Shown: piece by piece, positions 7,701-14,956 of the stretch
How positions within the stretch are numbered: position 1 is the stretch's first letter
How the letters are laid out: every line of letters starts with the position of its first letter
Source of the DNA: JAYWFX01 sp043778575
GTDB taxonomy: Bacteria; Patescibacteriota; JACMRA01
Length of the DNA stretch: 15,999 nucleotides
Direction of reading: 5' to 3'
Assembly (NCBI GenBank): GCA_043778575.1
Contig: JAYWFX010000095.1
Coordinates: forward strand, 1-15,999
The notes under the pieces: model-generated
The model's input: the letters and a program-made list of their open reading frames with translations, nothing else
Database searches by the model: none
What the model was told of the DNA's origin: nothing
Translations under genes and position numbers: made by a program

Positions 7701-7729
7701 TTGACAATCCTTTCCACATCAATTATGAT
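7701..7729 (+). promoter_or_regulatory. Near-consensus sigma70-type promoter for the TSP3 protein
   Basis: TTGACA (7701-7706), a 17-base spacer and TATGAT (7724-7729) form the best promoter in the window. Transcription would start near 7736, giving a leader of about 54 bases to the ATG at 7790. It lies inside the upstream extension of the frame from the TTG at 7676, which supports the ATG at 7790 as the real start. Confidence 0.7.
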
Positions 7730-7789
7730 AGTGCCATTGTTAAATTTGTTCATTCTACAATAAAACTCAAACAATATTACTATATTATT

Positions 7790-8881
7790 ATGGCTCAAGA
7801 TCCTTTACAGCAAAACCAGTCGTTTTATCCTCAAGAAACAAATCCCTACCTCCAGCCAAACACCCAACCAGCATCTCCTAGTATAGACTATGATCAACCA
7901 CAGTTTGATTCTTATCCTCAGTCTAGTGACTATGCAAACACCTCAACTGACGCACAATATCCACCTGTTCAGTACCCAAACTCTACAACTGATTTTGCAC
8001 CTGACTTCAACAATCCTAATCTGATGACATCCAGTTCGATTTCTCCAGAAAATATGCTACCCCAACAAGGTCTTGCGGCTGAGGAGATACCAAATACTTT
8101 TGAGACAAAGACCAATAACAAACTAGTCATGGTTTTGGGTATTATACTGGTAGTAGGTCTGTTGATCGCTACTGGAATTTTAGTGTATTTAAACTTTTTC
8201 AGAAATCAACCAACCACACCACAAAACAACACTTCTCAGGTGAGTCAAAATCAACCAACCAACAACAACACAGACAACAAGACTACCGAAGAACCCAAGG
8301 CTGTCGATGTAAAGATGACAGGAGGTGAAAACACACCAGCTACACTTTCACGTAAAAACAATGCCTCTACAGCCAGTAAAGATTGGTTAAAGATATCTTT
8401 TGTTAGTCCAGATGTGGATAAAGACGGAAACTGTACTGTCCAAACCAAATGCGGCGATACTGCAGACTATGATAATGATGGCCTAACTACTGTCGAAGAA
8501 TATAACTTTGGAACCGATCCACTTGTTTCAGATACAGATACAGATGGTATCTCGGATGGAAACGAAGTTTTTGTATACTATACAAATCCTACAAAAGCAG
8601 ACAGTGATGCTGATACCTTTAAAGACGGTGCTGAACTAACAAATTGCTACGATCCATCTACAACCCCAGCAGTATCTAAAGATAAAATGACTGTAGCTAG
8701 ATTAGCTCAGATCTCAGATTCTGTTGCTCTCAAACCACTGAAAGATGATACTATTAAAACTCTAAAATCATCTGGGGCAACCAGCTCTGACCTAGCTAAA
8801 GGTTATATTTCAGCAAAGTGTACTCCTCCAGCACCTACTCCTACAACCACTGCAACAGGAACCACAACCACTAGCAAATAG
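7790..8881 (+). CDS. Single-pass membrane protein with thrombospondin type-3 (Ca-binding) region
   Basis: From the ATG at 7790 the product has 363 residues. Residues 1-108 form a low-complexity tail rich in Gln, Pro, Asn, Ser and Tyr. One strongly hydrophobic helix spans 112-137, and a Thr/Asn/Gln-rich linker (138-170) follows. Residues 208-285 carry Asp-rich repeats of the TSP3/calcium-binding type: DVDKDGNC, DYDNDGLTTVEEY, TDPLVSDTDTDGISDGNEV, ADSDADTFKDGAEL. The C-terminal end is Thr/Pro-rich. Four cysteines (215, 221, 286, 344) lie on the far side of the membrane and could form disulfides. The likely topology is tail inside and TSP3 region outside. Similar proteins are common on CPR surfaces and may act in adhesion or envelope organisation, but no function is shown. 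A TTG at 7676 would add 38 residues but overlaps the promoter. Confidence 0.8.
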   Translation: MAQDPLQQNQSFYPQETNPYLQPNTQPASPSIDYDQPQFDSYPQSSDYANTSTDAQYPPVQYPNSTTDFAPDFNNPNLMTSSSISPENMLPQQGLAAEEIPNTFETKTNNKLVMVLGIILVVGLLIATGILVYLNFFRNQPTTPQNNTSQVSQNQPTNNNTDNKTTEEPKAVDVKMTGGENTPATLSRKNNASTASKDWLKISFVSPDVDKDGNCTVQTKCGDTADYDNDGLTTVEEYNFGTDPLVSDTDTDGISDGNEVFVYYTNPTKADSDADTFKDGAELTNCYDPSTTPAVSKDKMTVARLAQISDSVALKPLKDDTIKTLKSSGATSSDLAKGYISAKCTPPAPTPTTTATGTTTTSK

Positions 8882-8902
8882 TCTGTTATGTAATACATGC
8901 TC

Positions 8903-8932
8903 TTGACAGCTCTAAAAACCTTGACCTAAAAA
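8903..8932 (+). promoter_or_regulatory. Promoter for tRNA-Ile
   Basis: TTGACA (8903-8908) is followed after 18 bases by TAAAAA (8927-8932). Transcription would start around 8939, four bases before the mature tRNA 5' end. The -35 is perfect and the -10 is weak. Confidence 0.45.
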
Positions 8933-8942
8933 CAATAGATGT

Positions 8943-9018
8943 GGGTGTGTAGCTCAGCGGTTAGAGCACCGATCTTATAAGTCGGTGGTCGCGGGTTCAA
9001 ATCCCGCCATACCCACCA
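8943..9018 (+). tRNA. tRNA-Ile, anticodon UAU, with encoded CCA
   Basis: A full cloverleaf folds by eye. The acceptor arm is 8943-8949 with 9008-9014, including one G-U pair. The D arm is GCTC/GAGC (8952-8955, 8964-8967). The anticodon arm is CCGAT/GTCGG (8969-8973, 8981-8985) with loop CTTATAA and anticodon TAT at 8976-8978. A 5-base variable loop follows, then the T arm GCGGG/CCCGC with loop TTCAAAT, discriminator A at 9015 and CCA at 9016-9018. Anticodon UAU reads the Ile codon AUA, which is common in these genes. Most bacteria read AUA with a CAU tRNA modified to lysidine by TilS, so this is the unusual solution. Confidence 0.95.
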
Positions 9019-9057
9019 TTAAATAGTATAAAATAAAAGTGCAAAACTAAATTCCAC

Positions 9058-9074
9058 AATACGTGGTATTTTTT
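9058..9074 (+). terminator. Possible weak terminator after tRNA-Ile
   Basis: AATAC (9058-9062) and GTATT (9066-9070) can pair around a 3-base loop, directly followed by TTTT; CCAC/GTGG (9054-9057, 9063-9066) is a competing stem. The stem is short and AT-rich, so the call is tentative. It is 40 bases after the tRNA. Confidence 0.3.
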
Positions 9075-9104
9075 ATTGCTTGAGTATTGACATCAGATAA
9101 TATA

Positions 9105-9133
9105 TTGCATCAGATAATCACATTAATTATATT
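9105..9133 (+). promoter_or_regulatory. Possible promoter for the PH-domain protein
   Basis: TATATT (9128-9133) lies 17 bases after TTGCAT (9105-9110), giving a predicted start near 9140 and a leader of about 26 bases to the GTG. A better -35 (TTGACA, 9087-9092) lies upstream but has no -10 at normal spacing. Confidence 0.35.
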
Positions 9134-9165
9134 CGTAGTAAAACTTCAATTTAAACCTACAATTT

Positions 9166-9852
9166 GTGCCACACTTTCATTTAGACAAAGAAATTTGGGA
9201 CAAACCAGCGTTCCCAAAAAAAGTTACTCCAGATGAAGATATTATCTTGGTTGTTCGTGAAGATGTTTTGGTGCTAGTATTTAATTTTATAGGGTTCTTT
9301 GCTGCTTTTGTAGTACTTTTATTTATTAGAATATTTTTTGCAGGATCCGAAAACAGTATTTATTTAGGATTATTTGATACGATTATGTATGGTCTCAACG
9401 TCATTTTTCTGACCATATTTATGATTCAATTTCACAATTACTATTTGTCACTACAGATTTTGACTAATAAGCGATTGATTGATATTGATCAAAACGGTAT
9501 TTTCAGAAGGCAAGTAAACGAGATTGCTATCGAAAAAATAGAAAACGTAAACTATAAACAATCATTTATGGGTGTAGTGTTTAATTATGGAAATGTCATT
9601 GTCGATACTGCTGGTGTCGCAAGTTTAAATAACGAAAAGACAAATGAAGATGCGATAAATGGTTTTGTGTTTAATAACGTACCTGAACCTAGAGATATTA
9701 TGCAGACTGTCACTGAAGTGTATCAAAGAGCTAAAGAAGCTGACAAGCATGAGCAAGCCCGACTCAACGCTAAATATATGCATGAGGAATATTCTAAACC
9801 CGTCACTATCTCACCCAATCCAGAATCCATGACTGTGCAGCAAAAATCCTAG
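9166..9852 (+). CDS. Membrane protein with bacterial PH domain (YdbS/YdbT-like, bPH2)
   Basis: The 228-residue protein has two membrane helices at about 33-58 and 66-90, then a bacterial pleckstrin-homology domain (about 92-175). The domain opens with the family's typical LTNKRLIDID and runs through RRQVNEIAIEKIENV and FNYGNVIVDTAG. A charged, probably disordered tail follows (about 190-228). Such proteins face the cytoplasm and are of unknown biochemical role; some are linked to envelope stress or membrane organisation. The start is a GTG at 9166, chosen because no ATG precedes the first helix and the N-terminal segment (WDKPAFPKKVTPDEDII) is typical of the family. No SD is present. Its last 42 bases overlap the end of the convergent GT-C gene. 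It is the only gene between the tRNA and the glycosyltransferase pair. Confidence 0.85.
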   Translation: MPHFHLDKEIWDKPAFPKKVTPDEDIILVVREDVLVLVFNFIGFFAAFVVLLFIRIFFAGSENSIYLGLFDTIMYGLNVIFLTIFMIQFHNYYLSLQILTNKRLIDIDQNGIFRRQVNEIAIEKIENVNYKQSFMGVVFNYGNVIVDTAGVASLNNEKTNEDAINGFVFNNVPEPRDIMQTVTEVYQRAKEADKHEQARLNAKYMHEEYSKPVTISPNPESMTVQQKS

Positions 9853-11100
9853 CACAAACAAACATATATAACCAATAAATAACATGTAGCGTGTCAGTGT
9901 GTTCTTGTATGCAAATTCAGATATGACGAAAATAAAGGGAAAACTTTGTAATATATATCGATCAATTGACGCTGTACTTGCTGAAAGCATGGGAATAATC
10001 CACATCCCCCAACTAAACATCAAATCAAACCATCGCTTCTTCCATATCAACAAAATTGTCCCTGTGATTGCTATCAAAAAAGGAAACCACAGTAAATAAA
10101 CGAGACGAAAGTTGTTGTTGTAAAAATGAAAACCCGTTTGCTGGATAAAACTATCCCATCCACCTGTGTTTACCCCTGGTACAATTTCAATTTTCTCTAC
10201 GTTTGGTGTGTCATAATATCCTGCTTTTCCTTGCAACTCTTCTACTACAGTAGAAAACCAGTTTGACCCACGATTCCTTCCGTAGAATTCCTTTTGCGAT
10301 TTAAAATATAAAAAGAAATTACCAAATTCAAACTGATAGTATACAAATGTTGCTAGCGTACCAATGGCATAAAACAGAAAAGTGGTTGAATTAAAAAATA
10401 GTGGGATATACCTGCTGAGGAGTGGTTTTCCCGCTGCTTTTGTCTCAGCTCTTTGGCGTAGAATGTATTTCAACCAAGCAAAAAACCCAAAAGGTATGGC
10501 AGTTACTCTCACAAAACCCATGAATAAACCGAGTATATTTGCTTTTGCAGCCCTGTCTCTATTTATTAAATTGAAAATAATAAATACACACGACATAAAT
10601 ATTACCTCAGTATAGTTCAAATGAAAAAAGAATGAAAACGGGAAAAATAAATATGTAAGAGCAATATATCTTTTTAAACCCTCATCTTCTTTGTACTCAT
10701 CATCTAGATAATATTTTAAACTAAAACACAGAACTATAAAGAACATCAAGTTGATGAAAACTGGCCCATAATATCTAGTATTGATAATACTTTTCACCAA
10801 TCTGCCAGAATAGTTAAGGAGTGGGAGTCCGGGTAAAAATGACACATAACGGTATTTTTCTGGTTTCTCAGGAGCATCTTTATCTATATAGCCACTATCA
10901 GAAATACGAAGATAGTTTGATCCATCATAAACAAAAAAAGCAAATAGATTCGGATTACCGTTATACTCATTTTTGTATTCTTTGGGTATTGGTACAATCA
11001 AAAAACTTAATATGGAAAATAAAATTAACGCTACTTTCAGTAGAACTGAACCAAAAAATATTTGTTTAATTGTCCAAGCTTTGATTGTTTTTATGTTCAT
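9811..11100 (-). CDS. Multi-pass GT-C glycosyltransferase, PIG-V/GT76-like (mannosyltransferase-like)
   Basis: This is probably a membrane glycosyltransferase that uses a lipid-linked sugar donor. The 429 residues contain about eight to ten hydrophobic helices. The first extracytoplasmic loop holds YDGSNYLRISDSGY (58-71), with the family's likely catalytic Asp59. It is followed by VSFLPGLPLL (86-95), equivalent to the FFPLYP motif of PIG-V-like enzymes, and NYTEVIF (162-168), equivalent to the YSE motif before the next helix. GFVRVTAIPFG matches the TRxxG segment. It begins 26 bases after the GT2 stop on the same strand, so the two are likely co-transcribed and act on the same glycan or glycolipid. 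The gene ends with TGA, the only TGA stop among the main genes, and overlaps the PH-protein gene by 42 bases. The sugar and acceptor are unknown. Confidence 0.78.
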   Translation of the reverse strand: MNIKTIKAWTIKQIFFGSVLLKVALILFSILSFLIVPIPKEYKNEYNGNPNLFAFFVYDGSNYLRISDSGYIDKDAPEKPEKYRYVSFLPGLPLLNYSGRLVKSIINTRYYGPVFINLMFFIVLCFSLKYYLDDEYKEDEGLKRYIALTYLFFPFSFFFHLNYTEVIFMSCVFIIFNLINRDRAAKANILGLFMGFVRVTAIPFGFFAWLKYILRQRAETKAAGKPLLSRYIPLFFNSTTFLFYAIGTLATFVYYQFEFGNFFLYFKSQKEFYGRNRGSNWFSTVVEELQGKAGYYDTPNVEKIEIVPGVNTGGWDSFIQQTGFHFYNNNFRLVYLLWFPFLIAITGTILLIWKKRWFDLMFSWGMWIIPMLSASTASIDRYILQSFPFIFVISEFAYKNTLTRYMLFIGYICLFVLGFLLHSHGFWIG

Positions 11101-11126
11101 ATTGTTTAGTGTTAGTTCAATTCAAC

Positions 11127-12812
11127 CTATTTTGCTTTATGAATGAGTAGAAAAAGTGCATCGTTTGTCAAAACTACAGCTGCCACTGTAAACATCATGA
11201 CATATTTATGATTCCACAGATATATTAGCTTTCCTCTCAGATCAAGTAATTTAAAATTTTCTTCTACACTTAAAAGAAGTCCTACAAATATACTATAACT
11301 GTAGGAGAAACACACAAACCAGCAAAACCAAAAATACCCTTTAGCGTTTCCAGCGTTGTTTACAAAGAAAATTGCCACCAGATTTACTAGTATTATCGAA
11401 AGATGTGGCATAAACATGAACAAAGGTATGTTTCTCGTTTGATTTGCATCTTTTGATGTTATTCCAAATTTTCCTGCCCGCTTTCCAGTTATAACCTCGT
11501 AAAAACCTACTAGACATCCAATAGCAATCCACGGGAACTGAATCATTTGAAATATTATAGTTTCCCAGCTCACTTGCCAAGCCCAAGTTGGTCTCAACTG
11601 CCTACTGGATCGTAACCAAATTACATAAACCAAAAACAAAATATTGAGTAGTGCGTATCGAAACAAAAACCCATCCGATTCTACTCCAACCAATGATTCT
11701 TTGCTCAGCAGTGTGACGGTTGGTAGTAGTATAGATATGAGAGTAACGATAGATATTACAGGATACCAAAGCTCCCAAATAATAAACTGAAATGCCACAC
11801 CTGGTTTTAGTCGAAAGAAATATTTAGGAGTAATCATGAATAGTGCTCTGATTCCAATGAGTGACCATTGAAACTCTTGCATGAGACTATCACCAATTCC
11901 TATAGCACCGTTGCCGTGAGCAATTGCATTTCGAGCGAATCCACCCTTCCATCCGTGTGCATTCATCAGTAGTGTGGTAGTGTGATCCTCTGCAAATTCT
12001 GGGCCTATTCCGCCAATCTCTTTGAGTGCCACTGTACGAAGACTGTAGTGACTACCATAACACATTGGAGCAAAACCGTTATTAGCACCTGATTGAATTG
12101 GTCCATGATTCGTTGACTCCCAAAAAGCCCTTGCTCTCACCGTCCATGAATCACTCAAGTTTCCATCAGTGATGCTAGGAGTTGCTACGTAACCTACAGC
12201 AGGGTCACTAAATTCCTTCATCACCTCTTTGAGAAAATCTGGTTCTGGTGCGTGATCTGCATCAAATTGAACAACAAAATCATAGTATTTATACCCCCAG
12301 TGATCGTAGAAAAATGACAAATTACCTTCTTTACACTTGGCTTTTCTTGGGTGGATTTCTCTGTGATAATTTGGATCGTCCCGTCTGCATGATATTCTTA
12401 CGTTGTGGTCTCTGCACCAGTGTATTGTCTCTTCACTTGGATCTTCGTCAGCAAGCCAAACATCGTGTCCCCGAGGAAAGTTTTGATTGAGCATGCACTC
12501 CATTGTCCTTTGAACGATCTCGAACGGTTCGCTTGGAATTTTGGTAGTAATCATGGCCACTCTACCCTCAGCAATCGGAGTTTTTTCTGTAGATTCTTTC
12601 TGTCGTAGTGAAAAGAAAAAGAAATATAAACTCAGCACTGGTAGCCAAAAAATTGATATAGTAGTCAAAATATATCCAGTAGTTGAGAGAGGTATATTGT
12701 ACAGAAACCACCATACACTAAAATCTACAAAAAACAGTAACCACACAAACACTATGAAATATCCAATTATTTCTTGGAGCTCAGTAAAAACAGGTTTCTT
12801 GAAAATTGTCAT
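11127..12812 (-). CDS. Cellulose-synthase-like family 2 glycosyltransferase
   Basis: This is a processive-type GT2 enzyme of the inner membrane. Two helices at about 14-40 and 44-68 precede the cytoplasmic catalytic domain. That domain shows an early acidic motif DED (122-124), the metal-binding DAD (184-186, QFDADHAPEPDF), the catalytic-base segment AEDH (274-277, matching the TED motif) and QEFQW (312-316, matching QxxRW). About six C-terminal helices (from about 322) would form a translocation channel. The Arg of QxxRW is replaced by Gln315, as noted in the findings. At 561 residues it has the size of a BcsA-like core without a PilZ domain. Its promoter overlaps the start codon region. It heads a two-gene unit with the PIG-V-like enzyme, which suggests production of a surface polysaccharide or glycolipid; the polymer cannot be told from sequence. 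Confidence 0.88.
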   Translation of the reverse strand: MTIFKKPVFTELQEIIGYFIVFVWLLFFVDFSVWWFLYNIPLSTTGYILTTISIFWLPVLSLYFFFFSLRQKESTEKTPIAEGRVAMITTKIPSEPFEIVQRTMECMLNQNFPRGHDVWLADEDPSEETIHWCRDHNVRISCRRDDPNYHREIHPRKAKCKEGNLSFFYDHWGYKYYDFVVQFDADHAPEPDFLKEVMKEFSDPAVGYVATPSITDGNLSDSWTVRARAFWESTNHGPIQSGANNGFAPMCYGSHYSLRTVALKEIGGIGPEFAEDHTTTLLMNAHGWKGGFARNAIAHGNGAIGIGDSLMQEFQWSLIGIRALFMITPKYFFRLKPGVAFQFIIWELWYPVISIVTLISILLPTVTLLSKESLVGVESDGFLFRYALLNILFLVYVIWLRSSRQLRPTWAWQVSWETIIFQMIQFPWIAIGCLVGFYEVITGKRAGKFGITSKDANQTRNIPLFMFMPHLSIILVNLVAIFFVNNAGNAKGYFWFCWFVCFSYSYSIFVGLLLSVEENFKLLDLRGKLIYLWNHKYVMMFTVAAVVLTNDALFLLIHKAK

Positions 12813-12820
12813 TTAACCAT

Positions 12821-12849
12821 AATTTATCCTACAAAAAGCTCATTGTCAA
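12821..12849 (-). promoter_or_regulatory. Promoter for the GT2 gene, predicted leaderless
   Basis: On the minus strand TTGACA (12849-12844) is followed after exactly 17 bases by TAAATT (12826-12821). The expected start of transcription is 12813-12814, only 1-2 bases before the ATG at 12812, so the mRNA should be leaderless. Confidence 0.6.
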
Positions 12850-12903
12850 AGTTGGGTGTAGGGTGTTGTTTGACATCTCGATGATTGTATGACCTTTTTA
12901 ATT

Positions 12904-13716
12904 ATGTCACAGTATAGATTATTAGATTGCGGAGATCAAAAGAAAGTTGAGCTTTTCGGTGAACATAAACTCATTAGACCCTGTCCTCAAGCACTCTGGA
13001 AGCCCTTTGATAGATCGTTGTGGACAGATGCTCACGCTGAATTTGAACGTGAGGCAAGCGAAAAAGGGAAATGGTCAGGGAAAATACCGGGAAAATGGAA
13101 TGTGGAGTCTAAAAGCGGTATCAAGTGGGTAATTTGTCCCAATGAGTTTGGTAACGTCGGTGTCTTTACTGAGCACTGGGTGTATGCTACAGATCTCGAA
13201 AGTTTTTTTGATAAACAAGAAAAGGTTTTAGATTTGTTTTCTTATTCAGGATCGAATGTTATGAATTTGATTAGGGCAGGGTATAAGGTTACAGCAGTTG
13301 ATTCTAGCAAGAATGCCATGGATACTTATACAGGAAATATGGATGCGAACGGTTTTGAAAGAGATGGTCAGAGATTGATTCTGGAAGATGCCTATAAATT
13401 CATTGCTCGTGAGGTTCGTCGTGGTGCGAAATATGGAAATGTGATAGTGGATGCACCAAGTTTTGGTCGTGGTACAAAGGGGGAGGTATTTAATATAGAG
13501 GAGAGTTTTGTAAAGATTTTAGAAACTTGCAAAGAGCTGATTACTGAAGATGGAAAACTAGTTGTCACACTTCATTCCCCGCGTTTTACTCCAGTTAGCC
13601 TGCGAGTCCTCTGTAGTCAACTATTTAATGACAAAGAAGTGGAGGTAGAAGAAATTGTGAATCAGTGTGAGAGTGGTGCAGAGTTGCCTAGTGGGTTTTT
13701 GGTCAAAGTTTCGTAA
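12904..13716 (+). CDS. Class I SAM-dependent methyltransferase, RlmI-like
   Basis: This probably methylates RNA, most likely a cytosine in rRNA, by relationship to the RlmI/RlmK group. Counting from the ATG at 12889, motif I is VLDLFSYSGS (113-122), motif II is VTAVDSS (134-140), an acidic EDAYKF lies at about 166-171, and VIVDAPSFGRG (185-195) stands where RlmI has a DPP-type motif. A late strand, GKLVVTLHSPRFT, follows. The N-terminal QYRLLDCGDQKKVELFG...RPCPQALW is characteristic of a CPR/actinobacterial branch annotated only as SAM-dependent methyltransferase. I prefer the ATG at 12904 because conservation begins there and because TTGACA at 12870-12875 would place the upstream in-frame ATG (12889) inside the promoter. 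SufC follows after 11 bases, so the three genes probably form one operon. The target nucleotide is not visible. Confidence 0.82.
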   Translation: MSQYRLLDCGDQKKVELFGEHKLIRPCPQALWKPFDRSLWTDAHAEFEREASEKGKWSGKIPGKWNVESKSGIKWVICPNEFGNVGVFTEHWVYATDLESFFDKQEKVLDLFSYSGSNVMNLIRAGYKVTAVDSSKNAMDTYTGNMDANGFERDGQRLILEDAYKFIAREVRRGAKYGNVIVDAPSFGRGTKGEVFNIEESFVKILETCKELITEDGKLVVTLHSPRFTPVSLRVLCSQLFNDKEVEVEEIVNQCESGAELPSGFLVKVS

Positions 13717-13727
13717 TACTATTTCTG

Positions 13728-14465
13728 ATGCTTAGTATATCAGATCTTTATGTGGAAACATCTTCAAAAAAACCCATTCTGCAAGGTGTGAACTTAGTTA
13801 TTCCGGCTGGTGAAATTCATTTATTAGTTGGTAAAAATGGATCTGGGAAAAGTTCTCTCATCAGGACAATTGCTGGGTTAGGTGAGTATATTATTCAGGA
13901 TGGTCATATCATTTTCAATGACCGAGAACTAAATAAATTCAGCATACAAAGTCGATCTCTGAATGGTATCTTTGCCACATTTCAAGACCCAGTTGATCTG
14001 GAAGGAGTAAATCTAGCAGTTTTTCTACGTACTGTTCTAAACGCTCATAGAAAAAACAGAGGTGAAAATGAGATGAGCGGCAAAGATTTTTTAGTTCTCA
14101 TAAAGCATTGTTTGTCGAGACTGGATCTAAACATTGATTTTATCAAACGTTCTGTTGGTCAGGGGATGAGCGGCGGTGAGAAAAAGTTGTGTCAGATACT
14201 TGAGTTATTGATTATTCAGCCAAAACTATGCTTGCTAGATGAAATTGACTCAGGTTTAGATGTAGATAAACTCAAGGTTGTTCAAGACATTATTATCAAA
14301 GAGCGAAGTAAAGATCGTAGCTGGTTGATTGTTACACATCATTTTGACAACTGGGTCGGGTTTCCTATTGATCAGGTGAATCATATGGATTCTGGTAAAA
14401 TTGTCGAATCAGGATCTAGTAAATTACTCAAAAAGCTACAAAAACTAGGTTTCGAGCATGACTAA
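13728..14465 (+). CDS. sufC: SufC, Fe-S cluster assembly ATPase
   Basis: SufC is the ABC-type ATPase that drives the SufBCD scaffold for iron-sulfur cluster assembly in the cytoplasm. The Walker A is GKNGSGKS (35-42, Lys41). The ABC signature is MSGGEKK, the Walker B is LCLLDEIDSGLD, and the H-loop is VTHH. SufC-specific features are AGEIHLLVGKNGSGK and the Q-loop segment FATFQDPVDLEGVNLAVFLR, which parallels the FQ-P-E-PGV-NFLR stretch of known SufC. Its 245 residues match the family (about 250). It begins 11 bases after the methyltransferase stop, and a TACTAT box lies 5 bases before the ATG. It overlaps the SufD-like gene by 8 bases. No sufB, sufS, sufU or sufE is seen in the window. Confidence 0.92.
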   Translation: MLSISDLYVETSSKKPILQGVNLVIPAGEIHLLVGKNGSGKSSLIRTIAGLGEYIIQDGHIIFNDRELNKFSIQSRSLNGIFATFQDPVDLEGVNLAVFLRTVLNAHRKNRGENEMSGKDFLVLIKHCLSRLDLNIDFIKRSVGQGMSGGEKKLCQILELLIIQPKLCLLDEIDSGLDVDKLKVVQDIIIKERSKDRSWLIVTHHFDNWVGFPIDQVNHMDSGKIVESGSSKLLKKLQKLGFEHD

Positions 14466-14946
14466 CATCACTGTAAATTCTGGTGAAAAACAATTTTTAG
14501 ATCTCAGTGACGTCTTAGAATTTGATCTAAATGTTGTTCTCCTCGATAAAAGCATATTCGAGATATGTGGATCTTGGAATTTAAACAAACAATTTCTACG
14601 TGGTAAACTAATAGTCATTCATCGTGGTCAAAACTCAATCTCAAAAATTATTTTCAAATCTGTGCTAAACAATCAATCAGTCGTAGATTTAGATTGTTCC
14701 ATTATCATAGAGAGACAGTCTGATAAATCACTGGCTGACCTTCAGTTTAGGCAGCTAATTATCGACAATCTCAGTAGTGTAAAAACTAAACCAAATCTGT
14801 GGATCTATCACGACGATGTAAAATGTAGACACGGTTCAGCAATCTCTGGTGTTTTACCATCTCATTTCGAGTATTTTTTGAGTAGAGGCTTGAGTAAATT
14901 AGAATCCCAGAAATTGATAGTGGATGGGTTTTTGGGAAAGAATTAA
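14458..14946 (+). CDS. Truncated-size SufB/SufD-family protein (SufD-like C-terminal core)
   Basis: This is the partner of SufC, but at 162 residues it is far shorter than normal SufD or SufB (about 420-480). The C-terminal third is clearly SufD-like: PNLWIYHDDVKCRHGSA (112-128) carries Cys123 and His125, equivalent to the KCSHG motif whose Cys/His are important in E. coli SufD. It is followed by FEYFLSRGLSKLESQKLIVDGFL (137-159), the usual C-terminal helices that contact SufC. Residues 1-100 are beta-rich and could be a shortened version of the beta-helix. The start is the ATG overlapping the sufC stop by 8 bases, so translation is coupled. No frameshift remnant is needed to explain the size, since upstream sequence is fully used by sufC. 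It is probably a minimal scaffold rather than a decayed gene. Confidence 0.82.
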   Translation: MTNITVNSGEKQFLDLSDVLEFDLNVVLLDKSIFEICGSWNLNKQFLRGKLIVIHRGQNSISKIIFKSVLNNQSVVDLDCSIIIERQSDKSLADLQFRQLIIDNLSSVKTKPNLWIYHDDVKCRHGSAISGVLPSHFEYFLSRGLSKLESQKLIVDGFLGKN

Positions 14947-14956
14947 TACTAATTGT

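Noticed and set aside
7676..7789. N-terminal extension of the TSP3 protein from a TTG codon
   Set aside because: A near-consensus promoter (7701-7729) lies inside it, and the ATG at 7790 gives a natural low-complexity N-terminus.
8943..9018. tRNA as an integration site of a mobile island
   Set aside because: No integrase and no repeated tRNA 3' end is found nearby; both flanks carry ordinary genes.
9087..9118. Direct repeat CATCAGATAAT at 9091 and 9108 as an operator or iteron
   Set aside because: There are only two 11-base copies in AT-rich sequence, with no further copies or symmetry; chance is likely.
10382..11069. Plus-strand open frames inside the GT-C gene
   Set aside because: They are antisense to a clear multi-helix protein, have no family features and no start signals.
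12248..12816. Plus-strand open frames opposite the GT2 gene
   Set aside because: They are antisense to conserved catalytic motifs of the GT2 enzyme and have no recognisable protein features.
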